Positions 15,727 to 30,548 are shown, counted from the first letter of the stretch. The stretch: 40,145 bases of DNA from Myxococcus vastator (GCF_010894475.1 NZ_JAAIYB010000017.1:1-40145); one strand, 5' to 3'. The notes: generated by a model from the letters alone, not told the origin. Made by a program: numbers and translations.

Positions 15727-16251
15727 TCAGCCGATGATGGGATCGCAGGTGTTGTCTTCACCGCACGTCAGCCCGAAGCAGCAGGCGACGGACTCACCAC
15801 AGGCCTCGCCAATGGGCGCGCACACCGGAGCGCCCGCGTCCGGCTCCTCGCCGCCCGTGCCCGCGTCCGGCTCCTCGCCGCCCGTGCCCGCGTCCGGCTC
15901 CTCGCCGCCGCCCGCGTCCGGCTCCTCGCCGCCCGTGCCCGCGTCACAGGGCCCCAACGTATCTCCGTGCCGCGCATGCGCCGGCCAGGCCGACGTGGAC
16001 ACCGAGATGGTGTGCGCGTTGGCGGGGTTGCCCGGAGGAATGTGGCAAATGGTGACCTTGCCCGGCGTGGCGTCATCATCACCATCAGGGTACGTGGGCT
16101 CTTCGCCGGCCTTGCCGCCCAGCCCGCCGCTCTGAGGCGCCCGCGGGTCCGGGGACTCACTGTCCGACAGTGGGCCGCCACAGCCGCCCGCGAGCAGCGA
16201 GCACAGGGCCATCACCACCGCGGATGAGAAAACAGGATTGAGGCTTCGCAT
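15727..16251 (-). CDS. Secreted repeat-bearing lipoprotein with CHIPPGN motif
   Basis: This 174-residue precursor has a lipoprotein signal ending LLAGGC (Cys24). The mature part has an acidic spacer, then VTICHIPPGNPANAH...HGDTLGPC (66-102), a Cys/His-containing motif that recurs in surface proteins of diverse bacteria with unknown function. Four tandem TGGEEPDAG-type repeats (106-140) follow, then a Cys-rich tail with six cysteines (144-169), which could form a small disulfide knot. The start at 16251 is set by GGAG about 10 nt upstream and by the signal peptide. It is likely a surface-anchored protein whose repeats act as an extended spacer; no enzymatic function is visible. It is transcribed alone, followed by its own hairpin. 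Confidence 0.75.
   Translation of the reverse strand: MRSLNPVFSSAVVMALCSLLAGGCGGPLSDSESPDPRAPQSGGLGGKAGEEPTYPDGDDDATPGKVTICHIPPGNPANAHTISVSTSAWPAHARHGDTLGPCDAGTGGEEPDAGGGEEPDAGTGGEEPDAGTGGEEPDAGAPVCAPIGEACGESVACCFGLTCGEDNTCDPIIG
15832..15936 (-). repeat. 27-bp coding tandem repeat in the lipoprotein
   Basis: Four in-frame units encode TGGEEPDAG; three are 27 bp and one is 24 bp, having lost the Thr codon. The units are nearly identical in DNA, as expected for slippage. Copy number is likely to vary between strains. Confidence 0.8.
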
Positions 16252-16511
16252 CGGTATGCTCCAGGTACGGGTGTGCGAGTGCTGCCACCCACGCCGGGCC
16301 TCCTCCACGACGACTTCAACCGCCACCTCGCTCACGTCGACACCAGGCCGCGGGCGGGGGCGCGGCATCTGGAGTCACAAGCGCGGTTCGTCCAGGACTC
16401 AGCCCCCCGCGGATACAGCCACCACGAGGAACAGACTCGCCCGCGGCCCCACCGGCCACGCGTTCGCGCACGCCCTCACCGTGTCGACAGCCAGACTGAA
16501 AACGTCCTGTC

Positions 16512-17315
16512 TCAGCTCACGCTTTCAGCGCTGTATCGCGCGATGAGTCCGCTCCGCACGGCCTGCCGGTGGACCCGCGTGAAGAAGGCGCACGCGAGCA
16601 GGATTTCCACCACGGCGAGGCCGGCGCCCCACAGCAACGTGGACACCTGGAACGAGCCCCCCGCCGCGAGCGTGCGCATGCCCTCGAACACGTACGAAGG
16701 CGGCAGCAGCCGGGACACGGCCTGCATCCACGTGGGCAGCGTGGACAGCGGGTAGAAGACGCCGGCGAAGGGCGACAGCAGCGCGGGGATGGGCCAGACG
16801 AACCACTCCGACGCCGGGCCCAGGCGCAGCACCAGCGCGCAGCCGAAGATGCCCAGCGCGATGCCGAACAGGAACAGCACCAGCAGGAAGGGCACGAAGA
16901 GCGCGCCGTACGCGGCGAAGGACAGGCCGAAGACGGTGCTGGCCAGCACCAGCATCACCAGCAGGCCCAAGGTGCTGGTGGCGACGCTGGAGAGCACCAG
17001 CCCGCCCAGGTATTCGGAGATGGTGAGCGGGGACGCGAACATGTTGAGGAAGTTGCGCGACCACACGTCCTCGAAGAACACCATCGTCACGCCCTGCATG
17101 ACACGGATGAAGAAGTCCCACAGCAGGACGGCGCCCAGCAGCACCGGGACGAAGTTGTATTCCCGCGAGGTGACGGTGTTGAGGTAGCGGCTCATGAAGC
17201 CCCACAGCACCATGTCGATGGCCACCCACGCGAAGAGCGGCAGGAAGCGCGCCAGGCTCCCTCGCAGCAGGTAGTAGTGGCGGAGCGCGACGGCGGCGGC
17301 CCGGTGCGGGTGCAT
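16512..17315 (-). CDS. ABC-2 type exporter permease
   Basis: This 267-residue integral membrane protein has about six hydrophobic helices and the ABC-2 family motif around FAGVFYPLSTLPTWMQ. Such permeases pair with a separate ATPase to export lipids, polysaccharides, drugs or peptides. Its ATG at 17315 lies 2 nt after the stop of the ATPase gene, so the two form a two-gene transporter. The last gene of this minus-strand unit, it is followed by about 260 bp before the next gene. The substrate cannot be told from sequence. The co-transcribed histidine kinase upstream suggests that transport is signal-controlled. Confidence 0.92.
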   Translation of the reverse strand: MHPHRAAAVALRHYYLLRGSLARFLPLFAWVAIDMVLWGFMSRYLNTVTSREYNFVPVLLGAVLLWDFFIRVMQGVTMVFFEDVWSRNFLNMFASPLTISEYLGGLVLSSVATSTLGLLVMLVLASTVFGLSFAAYGALFVPFLLVLFLFGIALGIFGCALVLRLGPASEWFVWPIPALLSPFAGVFYPLSTLPTWMQAVSRLLPPSYVFEGMRTLAAGGSFQVSTLLWGAGLAVVEILLACAFFTRVHRQAVRSGLIARYSAESVS

Positions 17316-17317
17316 GG

Positions 17318-18094
17318 TCAGCTCCGCTCCAGCGCGAGCGGCTCGCGCGCCACGGTGATGAAGAGCTCTTCCAACGAGGCCTGGCCGTGCTCGCCGGGCA
17401 GCGTCCGCGGGTTGCCTTCCAGCAGCACCCGGCCACGCGCCAGGAACAGCACCCGGTCGCAGACCTCCTCCACCTCGTACATGTTGTGGGACGTCCACAG
17501 CACGCCGCCGGTGTCCCGCGCGGCGAACTCGCGGATCCGGGCGCGGATGTCCCGGGCCGTGGCGGGGTCCAGCGACGCGGTGGGCTCGTCCAGGAGCAGC
17601 AGGTGCGGCCGGTTGAGCATCGCCTTCGCCAGCGCCACGCGGGTCTGCTCTCCGGAGGACAGCACGCCGCACTTCACGTCGCGGTACTTCACCAGGTCGA
17701 ACTGCTCCAGCAGCTCCGTGATGCGCGCCCCCAGGGGCTTCACCCCGTAGATGAGGCCGAAGACGCGCAGGTTCTGGTACACGGTGAGGTTGCCGGGCAG
17801 CGGCGAGTAGACGGCGGCGAAGTTCGTCAGCGCCAGCGCGGCGGAGCGCTGCGCCGCCAGGTCCAGGTCCTGGATGTGGATGGTGCCGGACGTGGGCTGC
17901 AGCACGCCGAGCACCATGTTGATGGTCGTCGTCTTCCCCGCGCCGTTGGGGCCCAGCAGCCCGACAATCTCTCCGCGCCCCACCTCGAAGGAGACCCCCT
18001 CCACCGCGGCCTTGCCGCCGTACTCCTTCCGCAGCTTCGCCACCGACAGCACCTTGGGCACGTCGGCCCTTCCCACGTTCACCATGGCGCGCAT
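17318..18094 (-). CDS. ABC transporter ATPase (ABC-2 exporter)
   Basis: This 258-residue ATPase has Walker A GPNGAGKTT (48-56), signature LSSGEQ (a variant of LSGGQ), Walker B LLLLDEPTASLD and the switch His in WTSHNM. It pairs with the permease 2 nt downstream. The start could be 18094 or the ATG at 18085 (residue 4); neither has a good Shine-Dalgarno sequence. Either way it overlaps the end of the histidine kinase gene (by 16 or 7 nt), which suggests translation coupled to the kinase. The family includes drug, lipid and polysaccharide exporters. Confidence 0.94.
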   Translation of the reverse strand: MRAMVNVGRADVPKVLSVAKLRKEYGGKAAVEGVSFEVGRGEIVGLLGPNGAGKTTTINMVLGVLQPTSGTIHIQDLDLAAQRSAALALTNFAAVYSPLPGNLTVYQNLRVFGLIYGVKPLGARITELLEQFDLVKYRDVKCGVLSSGEQTRVALAKAMLNRPHLLLLDEPTASLDPATARDIRARIREFAARDTGGVLWTSHNMYEVEEVCDRVLFLARGRVLLEGNPRTLPGEHGQASLEELFITVAREPLALERS

Positions 18095-20478
18095 TGTGCC
18101 GTGGACCGGGGCAGACGCACGGTGAAGATGGAGCCCTGCCCGGGCCGGCTCTCCACCTCGATGCGGCCGCCCATGGCGTCCACGATTTGCCGGCTGATGT
18201 AGAGCCCCAGTCCCAGGCCGCCATAGTGCCGGTCGGACACCGCGCGCTCGAAGCGGCCGAACAGGCGCGGCAGGTCCTCCGCGGCGATGCCGATGCCCTC
18301 GTCACGCACCGACACCCGCACCATCTCCTCGCCCTCGAAGGCCGCCTCCACCAGGACGGGCCGGCCCGCGCCGTACTTGGCGGCGTTGGTGAGCAGGTTC
18401 ACCAGCACCTGGTCCAGCCGCAGCGAATCCCACCTCCCCGGCAGCGGGCCCGGCACCTCCACCCGCACCGGACAGCCCGCCTGGGTGAACACCTCCTCCA
18501 TGCGCTCCACCGCGTCGCGCACCGCCTGGCCCAGGTCCACGTCGGACGGCTCCAGCATCAGCCGCCCCAGCGAAATCCGGCTGACGTCCAGCAGGCTGTC
18601 CACCAGCGCGCTCAGCCGCTGCACCTGCCGCACGGCCGTGGCCAGCCGGGGCCGCACCTTCTCCCCGAGCTCCCCGCTGGCGGCGCGGTCGATGAGGCCG
18701 TGCTGGAGCTTCAGGCTGGTGAGGGGCGTCTTCAGCTCGTGGCTGGCCACGGAGAGGAACTCGTCGCGCAGGCGCACCGCGGCCTGCGCGTCCCGGTACA
18801 GGGACGCGTTCTCCAGCGCCACCGCCACGCGCCGCGCCAGCTCCTCCGCCATGGCCACGTCGGCGGTGACCAGCCGGCGGCAGGGGGCCGCGGCGCCCAG
18901 CGTGATGACGCCCAGCGTGCGCCCCCGCGTGCGCACCGCCACCGACAGCAGCGAGTGCGGGTTCAGCGCCTCCAGCCACGCGCGGTGCTCGGGCCCGACC
19001 TCGGGCAGGAAGCGCGTCTCCCCCGACAGGAAGCACTCGCGCGCCGGGAGCAGCGAGGCCAGCGCCGACACGTCCCGCTCCGGCTCCCGGTGGGCCGCGG
19101 CCACGCCGCGCGGCACGCCGTCCGCCCCCACCAGCTCCACCAGGCAGAACGAGGCCACGTTTCGCGCGACCACCCGCGCCAGGTGCTCCAGCGTCCACTC
19201 CACGTCGTCCAGGTGCTCGGCCAGCGCGCGGCTCGCCTCCAGCAGGAAGAAGAGCCGCGCCTCGGCGTCCTTGCCGGCCTCCAGCGCCTGGTGCAGCTTG
19301 CCGCCGCGCTCGCGCAGCGCCTCGTACAGCGCCGCGCGCTCCAGCGCCTGCGCGCACTGCTGCGCCAGCGCGGACAGGAAGCCCCGCTCCTCCGGGAGGA
19401 ACACGCGCGGCCCGTCCCACGCGAACAGCAGGAAGCCCCGGAGGCGGCGCTCCACCTTCAAGGGCAGCACCGCCCACGCCCCCGTCCCCACGCCCTGAAC
19501 GAGGTCCCGCGCCCACTCGGGCACGGCGCGCACCGCCGCCTCGTGGCTGGAGAACCACTGCGGCTCCAGCTGCTCCAGCGCCCGGTCCGCGCCGGGCACC
19601 GGGTCCGCCCACAGCCCCCGCAGGGCCTCCAGCGCCGACGGCGCGGAGCCGAAGGAGCCCAGCACGTGCAAGCGGCCATCCTCCAGCATGCCGAGCACCG
19701 CGCCGCGCGCCGGCCCCGTGGGCCGCAGCTCCTCGCGCATCAGCGCTTCCGCCACGTCCTCGGCGGTGGCCGCGCGGGACAAGGCCGCGGTGATGGCCTG
19801 GAGCCGCTCGGTGCGCTGCTGCGCGCCGCGCGCCTCCGCGTACAGCAGCGCGTTGTCCAGGGACAGGCTGGCGCGCCGGGCCAGCTCCAACGCCAGCGCC
19901 AGGTCGGCCGCGCCGGGCACGCCGTCCGTGTCGCCCCGGACCAGCGACAGCGCTCCGAGCACGCGGCCCCGCGCCAGCAGCGGCACGATGAGGCCCGCCC
20001 GGATGCCCAGGCGCCGCGCCACCTCCAGCTGCGCCTCCGTGCGCACCACGCCCGGCAGCAGCGCGTCCAGGACCTCGGGAAGGAGGGCCGCCTTGCCGGT
20101 GCGCAGCACCTCCGGGATGCCGCCTTCGGCCGTCAGGTCCAGGGGCTGGAGGCGCGCCAGCTCATGCACCAGCGGCACCTGCTCCGCCAGGCGGTGCGCC
20201 GCGGCCACCCGCTCCACCCGCCCATCCGCCATGAGCACGTCCACCGCGCACCAGTCCGCCAGCAGCGGCACGGCCAGCTCGGCCAGCCGCTGGAGCACCG
20301 TGCCCGAGTCCAGGGAGGACGCCAGCAGCTCACCCGCGCTGGCCAGGAACGCGAGGCGCTCCTCCGCGTCGTCACCGCCCCGCGGGCGGACGTCCTCCGG
20401 TACCCTGGAGACGGGCCGCTCGGGTTCGCGCTCGTCCACGGGGGCGGGCCGCGAGGATGAAGAAGGGCGGCGCGACAT
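18079..20478 (-). CDS. Triple-GAF histidine kinase
   Basis: This 799-residue soluble kinase has a polar N-terminal tail (1-40) and three GAF-like domains (about 45-205, 225-390 and 405-560). HisKA follows, SVASHELKTPL with H580, then an ATPase domain with NLLTNAAKY, DEGIGIA and GGLGLGLYI. No transmembrane segment or receiver is present, so it senses intracellular ligands through its GAF domains and must signal to a receiver elsewhere. Its 3' end overlaps the ABC ATPase start, tying it to the exporter. No good Shine-Dalgarno sequence precedes the ATG at 20478, so a slightly later start is possible. It is not followed by any regulator, unlike classical BceS- or LiaS-type sensor-transporter modules. 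Confidence 0.92.
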   Translation of the reverse strand: MSRRPSSSSRPAPVDEREPERPVSRVPEDVRPRGGDDAEERLAFLASAGELLASSLDSGTVLQRLAELAVPLLADWCAVDVLMADGRVERVAAAHRLAEQVPLVHELARLQPLDLTAEGGIPEVLRTGKAALLPEVLDALLPGVVRTEAQLEVARRLGIRAGLIVPLLARGRVLGALSLVRGDTDGVPGAADLALALELARRASLSLDNALLYAEARGAQQRTERLQAITAALSRAATAEDVAEALMREELRPTGPARGAVLGMLEDGRLHVLGSFGSAPSALEALRGLWADPVPGADRALEQLEPQWFSSHEAAVRAVPEWARDLVQGVGTGAWAVLPLKVERRLRGFLLFAWDGPRVFLPEERGFLSALAQQCAQALERAALYEALRERGGKLHQALEAGKDAEARLFFLLEASRALAEHLDDVEWTLEHLARVVARNVASFCLVELVGADGVPRGVAAAHREPERDVSALASLLPARECFLSGETRFLPEVGPEHRAWLEALNPHSLLSVAVRTRGRTLGVITLGAAAPCRRLVTADVAMAEELARRVAVALENASLYRDAQAAVRLRDEFLSVASHELKTPLTSLKLQHGLIDRAASGELGEKVRPRLATAVRQVQRLSALVDSLLDVSRISLGRLMLEPSDVDLGQAVRDAVERMEEVFTQAGCPVRVEVPGPLPGRWDSLRLDQVLVNLLTNAAKYGAGRPVLVEAAFEGEEMVRVSVRDEGIGIAAEDLPRLFGRFERAVSDRHYGGLGLGLYISRQIVDAMGGRIEVESRPGQGSIFTVRLPRSTAQCAPW

Positions 20479-20561
20479 GGGTGTCCGAGATAATGACGCC
20501 CCCGCGCCTGCGACAACGGAGCTCGGACACAGGTACGAGACAACTGTCAGCCAGGCGACCT

Positions 20562-20574
20562 GCCGGCCACCGGC
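20562..20574 (-). terminator. Short hairpin after the small membrane protein genes
   Basis: GCCGG (20562-20566) and CCGGC (20570-20574) form a 5-bp stem with a 3-nt loop, 7 nt beyond the stop of the last small membrane protein gene on the minus strand. It is weak, with no T-run. Confidence 0.3.
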
Positions 20575-20580
20575 GCGGCC

Positions 20581-20856
20581 CTAGCTGGGGCCGCGGCGGT
20601 TCGCGCGGTTCTTGTCCCAGATGGCGTAGAGGATGAGCAGGAAGGCGAAGAGCCGCACCACGTAGATGTAGTAGCGCCGCTCGTCATCCGTATCCAACAG
20701 CGCCGCCACCACCGCGTTGCCCGCCAGCATCGTGAAGGCCAGCGCGAAGCAGGCGAAGAGCCGGTCCTTCGACTGGACCCAGAAGCGCAGAAAGAACAGC
20801 GCGCTCGCCAGCCACGCCATCGCCACCGCACCGTTGAGCATGGGCTTGAGCATCAT
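20581..20856 (-). CDS. Small three-helix membrane protein (DUF5985-like), second of a pair
   Basis: This 91-residue protein has three hydrophobic helices (about residues 7-27, 33-54 and 62-80) and a basic, polar C-terminal tail. It resembles the small DUF5985 membrane proteins, which I recall as occurring in pairs in myxobacteria. It starts 6 nt after the stop of its partner. The function is unknown. The paired three-helix architecture suggests a hetero-oligomer, either a six-helix unit or a small membrane sensor. MM at the start leaves a one-codon ambiguity. Confidence 0.8.
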   Translation of the reverse strand: MMLKPMLNGAVAMAWLASALFFLRFWVQSKDRLFACFALAFTMLAGNAVVAALLDTDDERRYYIYVVRLFAFLLILYAIWDKNRANRRGPS

Positions 20857-20862
20857 GGCACC

Positions 20863-21123
20863 TCAGGACGCGTCCCAGATGAGGCCATAGAGCAGGACGG
20901 AGGCACTGGACAACGTGGCGAGGGTGCGCGGCATGAACAGGTCGATGGTGGTGGGCAGCAGCACCAGGTCCACGAAGAGGAGCGCATTGCTGACCACCAT
21001 GCCCACGAAGCACAGCCCACTCCACAAGAGCAGCCGCATGCCCGTGCGCTTGTAGGCGCGGAGCAGCAGCACCGCGCACGCCACGCTCGTCAACGCACAT
21101 AACAGGTAGACTGCTTCAGCCAT
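20863..21123 (-). CDS. Small three-helix membrane protein (DUF5985-like), first of a pair
   Basis: This 86-residue protein has three predicted helices (about 5-24, 31-56 and 65-83) joined by a short basic loop (RAYKRTG). It is related in size and topology to the protein encoded 6 nt downstream. Its ATG lies inside the 3' end of the winged-helix-like gene (8-nt overlap), so the three genes form a tight operon. There is no known function or catalytic motif. Confidence 0.8.
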   Translation of the reverse strand: MAEAVYLLCALTSVACAVLLLRAYKRTGMRLLLWSGLCFVGMVVSNALLFVDLVLLPTTIDLFMPRTLATLSSASVLLYGLIWDAS

Positions 21124-21517
21124 GGCCGTCCCTGTCCTTCTTCAGGATGAATGCCTCGGCGAAACCCCGCACCTTGTCCAACGGCCGCGAGAAGATGAAG
21201 GAGATGACGCTGACGCGCTTCACGCCGTACACCGCCGCCAGCTCCGTCACCGCCTGCACGTCCTCCGACGACTCGGGACTGTAACGATACGACGGCGGTG
21301 AGCCGCCATCGCTCACCAACATCCGTCGGTTCGTCAGGTCCTCCAGCCTGGAGGCGGCGGAGACATCTGTAATGCGCAGTTCCAGACTCACCGCCGATGC
21401 CGTCCACTCCCTGTCCGCGCGCGCACGAAGCAGGAGGAGCACCTCCAGCTTCTCCAGGGAGTCGATGTGCGTCGAGATGAAGCGCTGGACCCGCTGTGGG
21501 ATTCCGGCGTCACTCAC
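21116..21517 (-). CDS. Small winged-helix-like protein heading the membrane-protein operon
   Basis: This 133-residue soluble protein has a helix-rich N-terminal region compatible with a winged helix-turn-helix (about residues 18-85: EVLLLLRARADREWTAS, LRITDVSAASRLEDLTNR, then a beta-wing-like stretch). Its C-terminal tail (about 90-133) contains VSVISFIFSRPLDKVRGFAEAF. That tail could be a short membrane-associating helix. I do not recognise a named family. Translational overlap with two small membrane proteins suggests that it regulates or works with them. Confidence 0.65.
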   Translation of the reverse strand: MSDAGIPQRVQRFISTHIDSLEKLEVLLLLRARADREWTASAVSLELRITDVSAASRLEDLTNRRMLVSDGGSPPSYRYSPESSEDVQAVTELAAVYGVKRVSVISFIFSRPLDKVRGFAEAFILKKDRDGHG

Positions 21518-21572
21518 ACGGCCACCTTGCCCATGTTATTTTGGGCGTCAACCATTTCTCGCCCGACGATGT

Positions 21573-22709
21573 TCAGCGCACGGGCCGTGGGGGGTTGCCC
21601 GCCTGGCCACTCTCCTCCGCTGGCAAGGAGCCCTCCTCGGGCTCCTGACGGGGGCTCCCGGTGCTCAAGCCCGGCAGGTTCCGCAGCACCTCGATGAACC
21701 GGGTGAGCGGGCCCGTGTCCTCCCCCTGTGCCTCCAGTGTAGCGATGTGCTCCGTCAGCGGCAGGGGAAGCCAGTCATGCCGAGCGGCGGCTCGCAGCGC
21801 CGTCACGTCCAGGAGGCCGAGCACCATCGTCTCGGGGCGGCCGTGCATGCGGGGCAGCCGCTCACTGGAGGCGAGCACCGAACCGTGCTGGCCACCGACC
21901 TCCCACTCCACGGGGTACGCCTGGAACACCTCGCCGCGCGCGGCGCGCCTCAGGGGCAGCGCGTCGTCCGCGAGCAGCCGGCCATCCGCGCCGCGGAAGC
22001 GTGCGCCCGCATGCAGCGCGCGCGCCTCGCGGTAGGCCAGACAGCCCCCCGCCAGCCCCTGCGCCGCCCGGTTGGCCAGCAGCGTGTGGCCGCTTCCCGG
22101 CTCCACCAGCGCCAATGGCATGGGGAGCGCGGACATCACCGCCTCCAGCCAGCGCTGCTGGGTTCGGTTGGTTTCTGAACGAAGCCGCTCGGCCTCCACG
22201 CGCCGCTGCGCCTCCAACAGCTCACGCGCGTGCTCGCGCTGCTGGGCCTCGCGCAGCGCCTCCGCCTGCCGCCGCACCAGCTCCGTCTTGCGGTACAGCT
22301 CCACGAAGACGCTGACCTTGGAGCGCAGGATGGCCGGCTCGAAGGGCTTGAGCAGGTAGTCCACCGCGCCCATGGCGTAGCCGCGCAGCTCCGGATGCGG
22401 CCCCCGCGACAGCCCGGTGAGGAAGATGAGCGGCGTGCCGCGGCTGCGCTCGCGCTCGCGGATGAGCTGGGCCGTCTCGAAGCCGTCCATGTCCGGCATG
22501 ACGACGTCCAGGAGGATGACGGCGAAGTCCTGCGTCAGCAGGTGGCGCAGCGCCTCACGGCCGCTGCTCGCGGTCACCAGCCGCTGCCCCAGGGGCGCCA
22601 GGGTCGCCTCCAGCGCCAGCAGGTTCTCCGGCTGGTCATCCACCAGCAGCAGGCGGACGGGCTCCGCCGGAATCGCCGGCAGGCGCTCGCGCGTGGGCGC
22701 GCCGCTCAT
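21573..22709 (-). CDS. Receiver-PAS response regulator without catalytic output
   Basis: This 378-residue protein has an N-terminal receiver (about 18-135) with VDDQPEN, phospho-acceptor D68 (LLDVVMP) and Lys in LLKPFEP. A coiled coil (about 140-185) and a PAS-like domain (about 190-310) follow, then a low-complexity tail. There is no kinase, DNA-binding or cyclic-nucleotide domain, so phosphorylation probably controls ligand binding or partner choice through the coiled coil. The ATG at 22709 overlaps the CheB-like stop as ATGA, making it the last gene of the poly-HAMP kinase operon. AAGGTG lies 6 nt before the start. An upstream in-frame ATG at 22754 lies within the CheB-like gene and is less likely. 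Confidence 0.88.
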   Translation of the reverse strand: MSGAPTRERLPAIPAEPVRLLLVDDQPENLLALEATLAPLGQRLVTASSGREALRHLLTQDFAVILLDVVMPDMDGFETAQLIRERERSRGTPLIFLTGLSRGPHPELRGYAMGAVDYLLKPFEPAILRSKVSVFVELYRKTELVRRQAEALREAQQREHARELLEAQRRVEAERLRSETNRTQQRWLEAVMSALPMPLALVEPGSGHTLLANRAAQGLAGGCLAYREARALHAGARFRGADGRLLADDALPLRRAARGEVFQAYPVEWEVGGQHGSVLASSERLPRMHGRPETMVLGLLDVTALRAAARHDWLPLPLTEHIATLEAQGEDTGPLTRFIEVLRNLPGLSTGSPRQEPEEGSLPAEESGQAGNPPRPVR

Positions 22710-23263
22710 GGCAGCACCTTGGAACGCGGCACATAGGCCAACCGCGCGAGCCACCCTCCCACGGAACCCAACGTCAGTTGCTCCATCTCACCCTCCTCAC
22801 CCTCTCCGCCCGTCTGGAGCGCGCTCACCACGGCCACCCGGGCGCCGCTCGCCTGGAGCACCTGCAAGCCCGCCACCCCATCCTCGTGCCCCGCGAAGAG
22901 CAGCCCCGCGGCGCGGGGGCCATGGCTGTCCGCCGCGGATTCGAAGAGCGCGTCCAGGCCGGGCCGCTGCCCATGCTCGGGCGGCTCCACGGACAGGGAC
23001 ACGCAGCCCCGGTCCACCAGCAGGTGGTAGCCCGCGGGCGCCAGGTACACGGCGCCGGGCAGCAGCGGGTCCTTGTCGTCCGGCTCCACCACCGGCAGCG
23101 CGCAGCGGCGGCCCAGCGGCGCGGCCAGCGCGTCCAGGGCGCCCCGGTGCAGCGCCAACACCACCGGCACGGGCAGGTGCGGTGGCAGCAGCGCCAGCAC
23201 CGACTCCACGTCCGCCGCCGCGCAGCGCGGCGCCCCCACCACCAGCAGGCCCAAGGGACTCAT
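22706..23263 (-). CDS. CheB-type methylesterase domain lacking its catalytic serine
   Basis: This 185-residue stand-alone CheB methylesterase-like domain has no N-terminal receiver. CheB uses a Ser-His-Asp triad. The His (H39, ALHRGAL) and the Asp (in AGHEDGVAG) are present, but the GASTGG loop holding the Ser reads GAPRCA (10-15), placing Pro12 at the Ser site. It is therefore probably inactive as a methylesterase or glutaminase and may bind the substrate without acting on it. Its ATG overlaps the CheR stop by 4 nt, and its stop overlaps the receiver-PAS start by 4 nt. No methyl-accepting chemotaxis protein is in the window. Confidence 0.83.
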   Translation of the reverse strand: MSPLGLLVVGAPRCAAADVESVLALLPPHLPVPVVLALHRGALDALAAPLGRRCALPVVEPDDKDPLLPGAVYLAPAGYHLLVDRGCVSLSVEPPEHGQRPGLDALFESAADSHGPRAAGLLFAGHEDGVAGLQVLQASGARVAVVSALQTGGEGEEGEMEQLTLGSVGGWLARLAYVPRSKVLP

Positions 23264-24092
23264 GCCACCCTCCTGAAGATGCGACCGCGGTCCTCCAGCA
23301 GCTCGTAGGCCCCCGCGTGCGGCGTGCGCGCCAGCGACTCCTTGCGCCCCAGGCACAGGAAGCCGAAGCGGGCGAGGCTCTCGAAGAGCCGGCCGTGGAT
23401 GTGGTCGTGCAGCGCGCGGTTGAAGGTCAGCAGCGTGTCGCGGCACACGATGACGTGGAACTCGTTGAACGAGCCGTCCGTGGCCAGGTTGTGCTGGGTG
23501 AAGAAGATGCGGTCGCGCAGCCGGGGCTGGAGCAGCGCCCAGTTGCCGTCGCGCGTGTAGTAGTCGGCGAGCGCGCCCTTCCCGCCCGCCTCCAGATAGC
23601 GGTCCGCGTCCTCCTGCGTGGGCAGCGGCAGCACCCCGGTGCGCGCGTCCGCCAGCAGCCCTTCGCTGGCGTCGGACGCATACAGCCGGCACTTGCCCCA
23701 CAGCCCCTCCTCCTGGAGGAGGATGGCCAGCGCGTACGTGTCCTCGCCGGTGCCGCAGCCCGCGTGCCACACGCGCACGGAGGGCCAGGTGCGCAGCACG
23801 GGCACCACCCGGGCGCGGAAGTCGCGGAAGAAGGCGGTCTCCGCGAACAGGGCGGGCGGGGTGCAGGACAGCGTGCGCAGCAGCGCGTCCAGCGCCTCGG
23901 CGTCGTGCAGCACGCGGGCCTGGAGCGCGGAGAAGCTGTCCAGCCGCTCCTCGCGGAGGTGGTGCCGCAGCCGCCGCAGGAGCTGCGGCCGGGAGCGGCT
24001 GCGCAGGTCGAAGCCCCATTGGCGGGCCACGCCCTCCAGCAGCAGGTCCACCTCCAGCGCCTCCAGCTCCGCGCCGCGCGCGCCGGGCCCCG

Positions 24093-24096
<4 letters not shown>
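23260..24096 (-). CDS. cheR: CheR-type protein methyltransferase
   Basis: This 278-residue protein has an N-terminal helical CheR domain (about 10-80, with the [10 protein letters not shown] motif) and a SAM-binding domain: [14 protein letters not shown] for [18 protein letters not shown], then [15 protein letters not shown] and [11 protein letters not shown], all typical of CheR. It normally methylates glutamates of chemoreceptors. No receptor is here, but its start overlaps the stop of the poly-HAMP kinase by 4 nt (ATGA). That kinase or an unlinked receptor is therefore the likely partner. No tetratricopeptide or WRLF-binding tail is evident. Confidence 0.88.

Positions 24097-30548
<6,452 letters not shown>

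Noticed and set aside
15026-16135. Plus-strand frame with SSPPVPASG repeats
   Set aside because: The repeats are the reverse complement of the lipoprotein TGGEEPDAG codons; the lipoprotein has a signal peptide, ribosome-binding site and conserved motif.
18094-20460. Long plus-strand frame opposite the triple-GAF kinase
   Set aside because: It is an antisense shadow with low-complexity Arg/Gln/His composition; the minus-strand kinase has clear HisKA and ATPase boxes.
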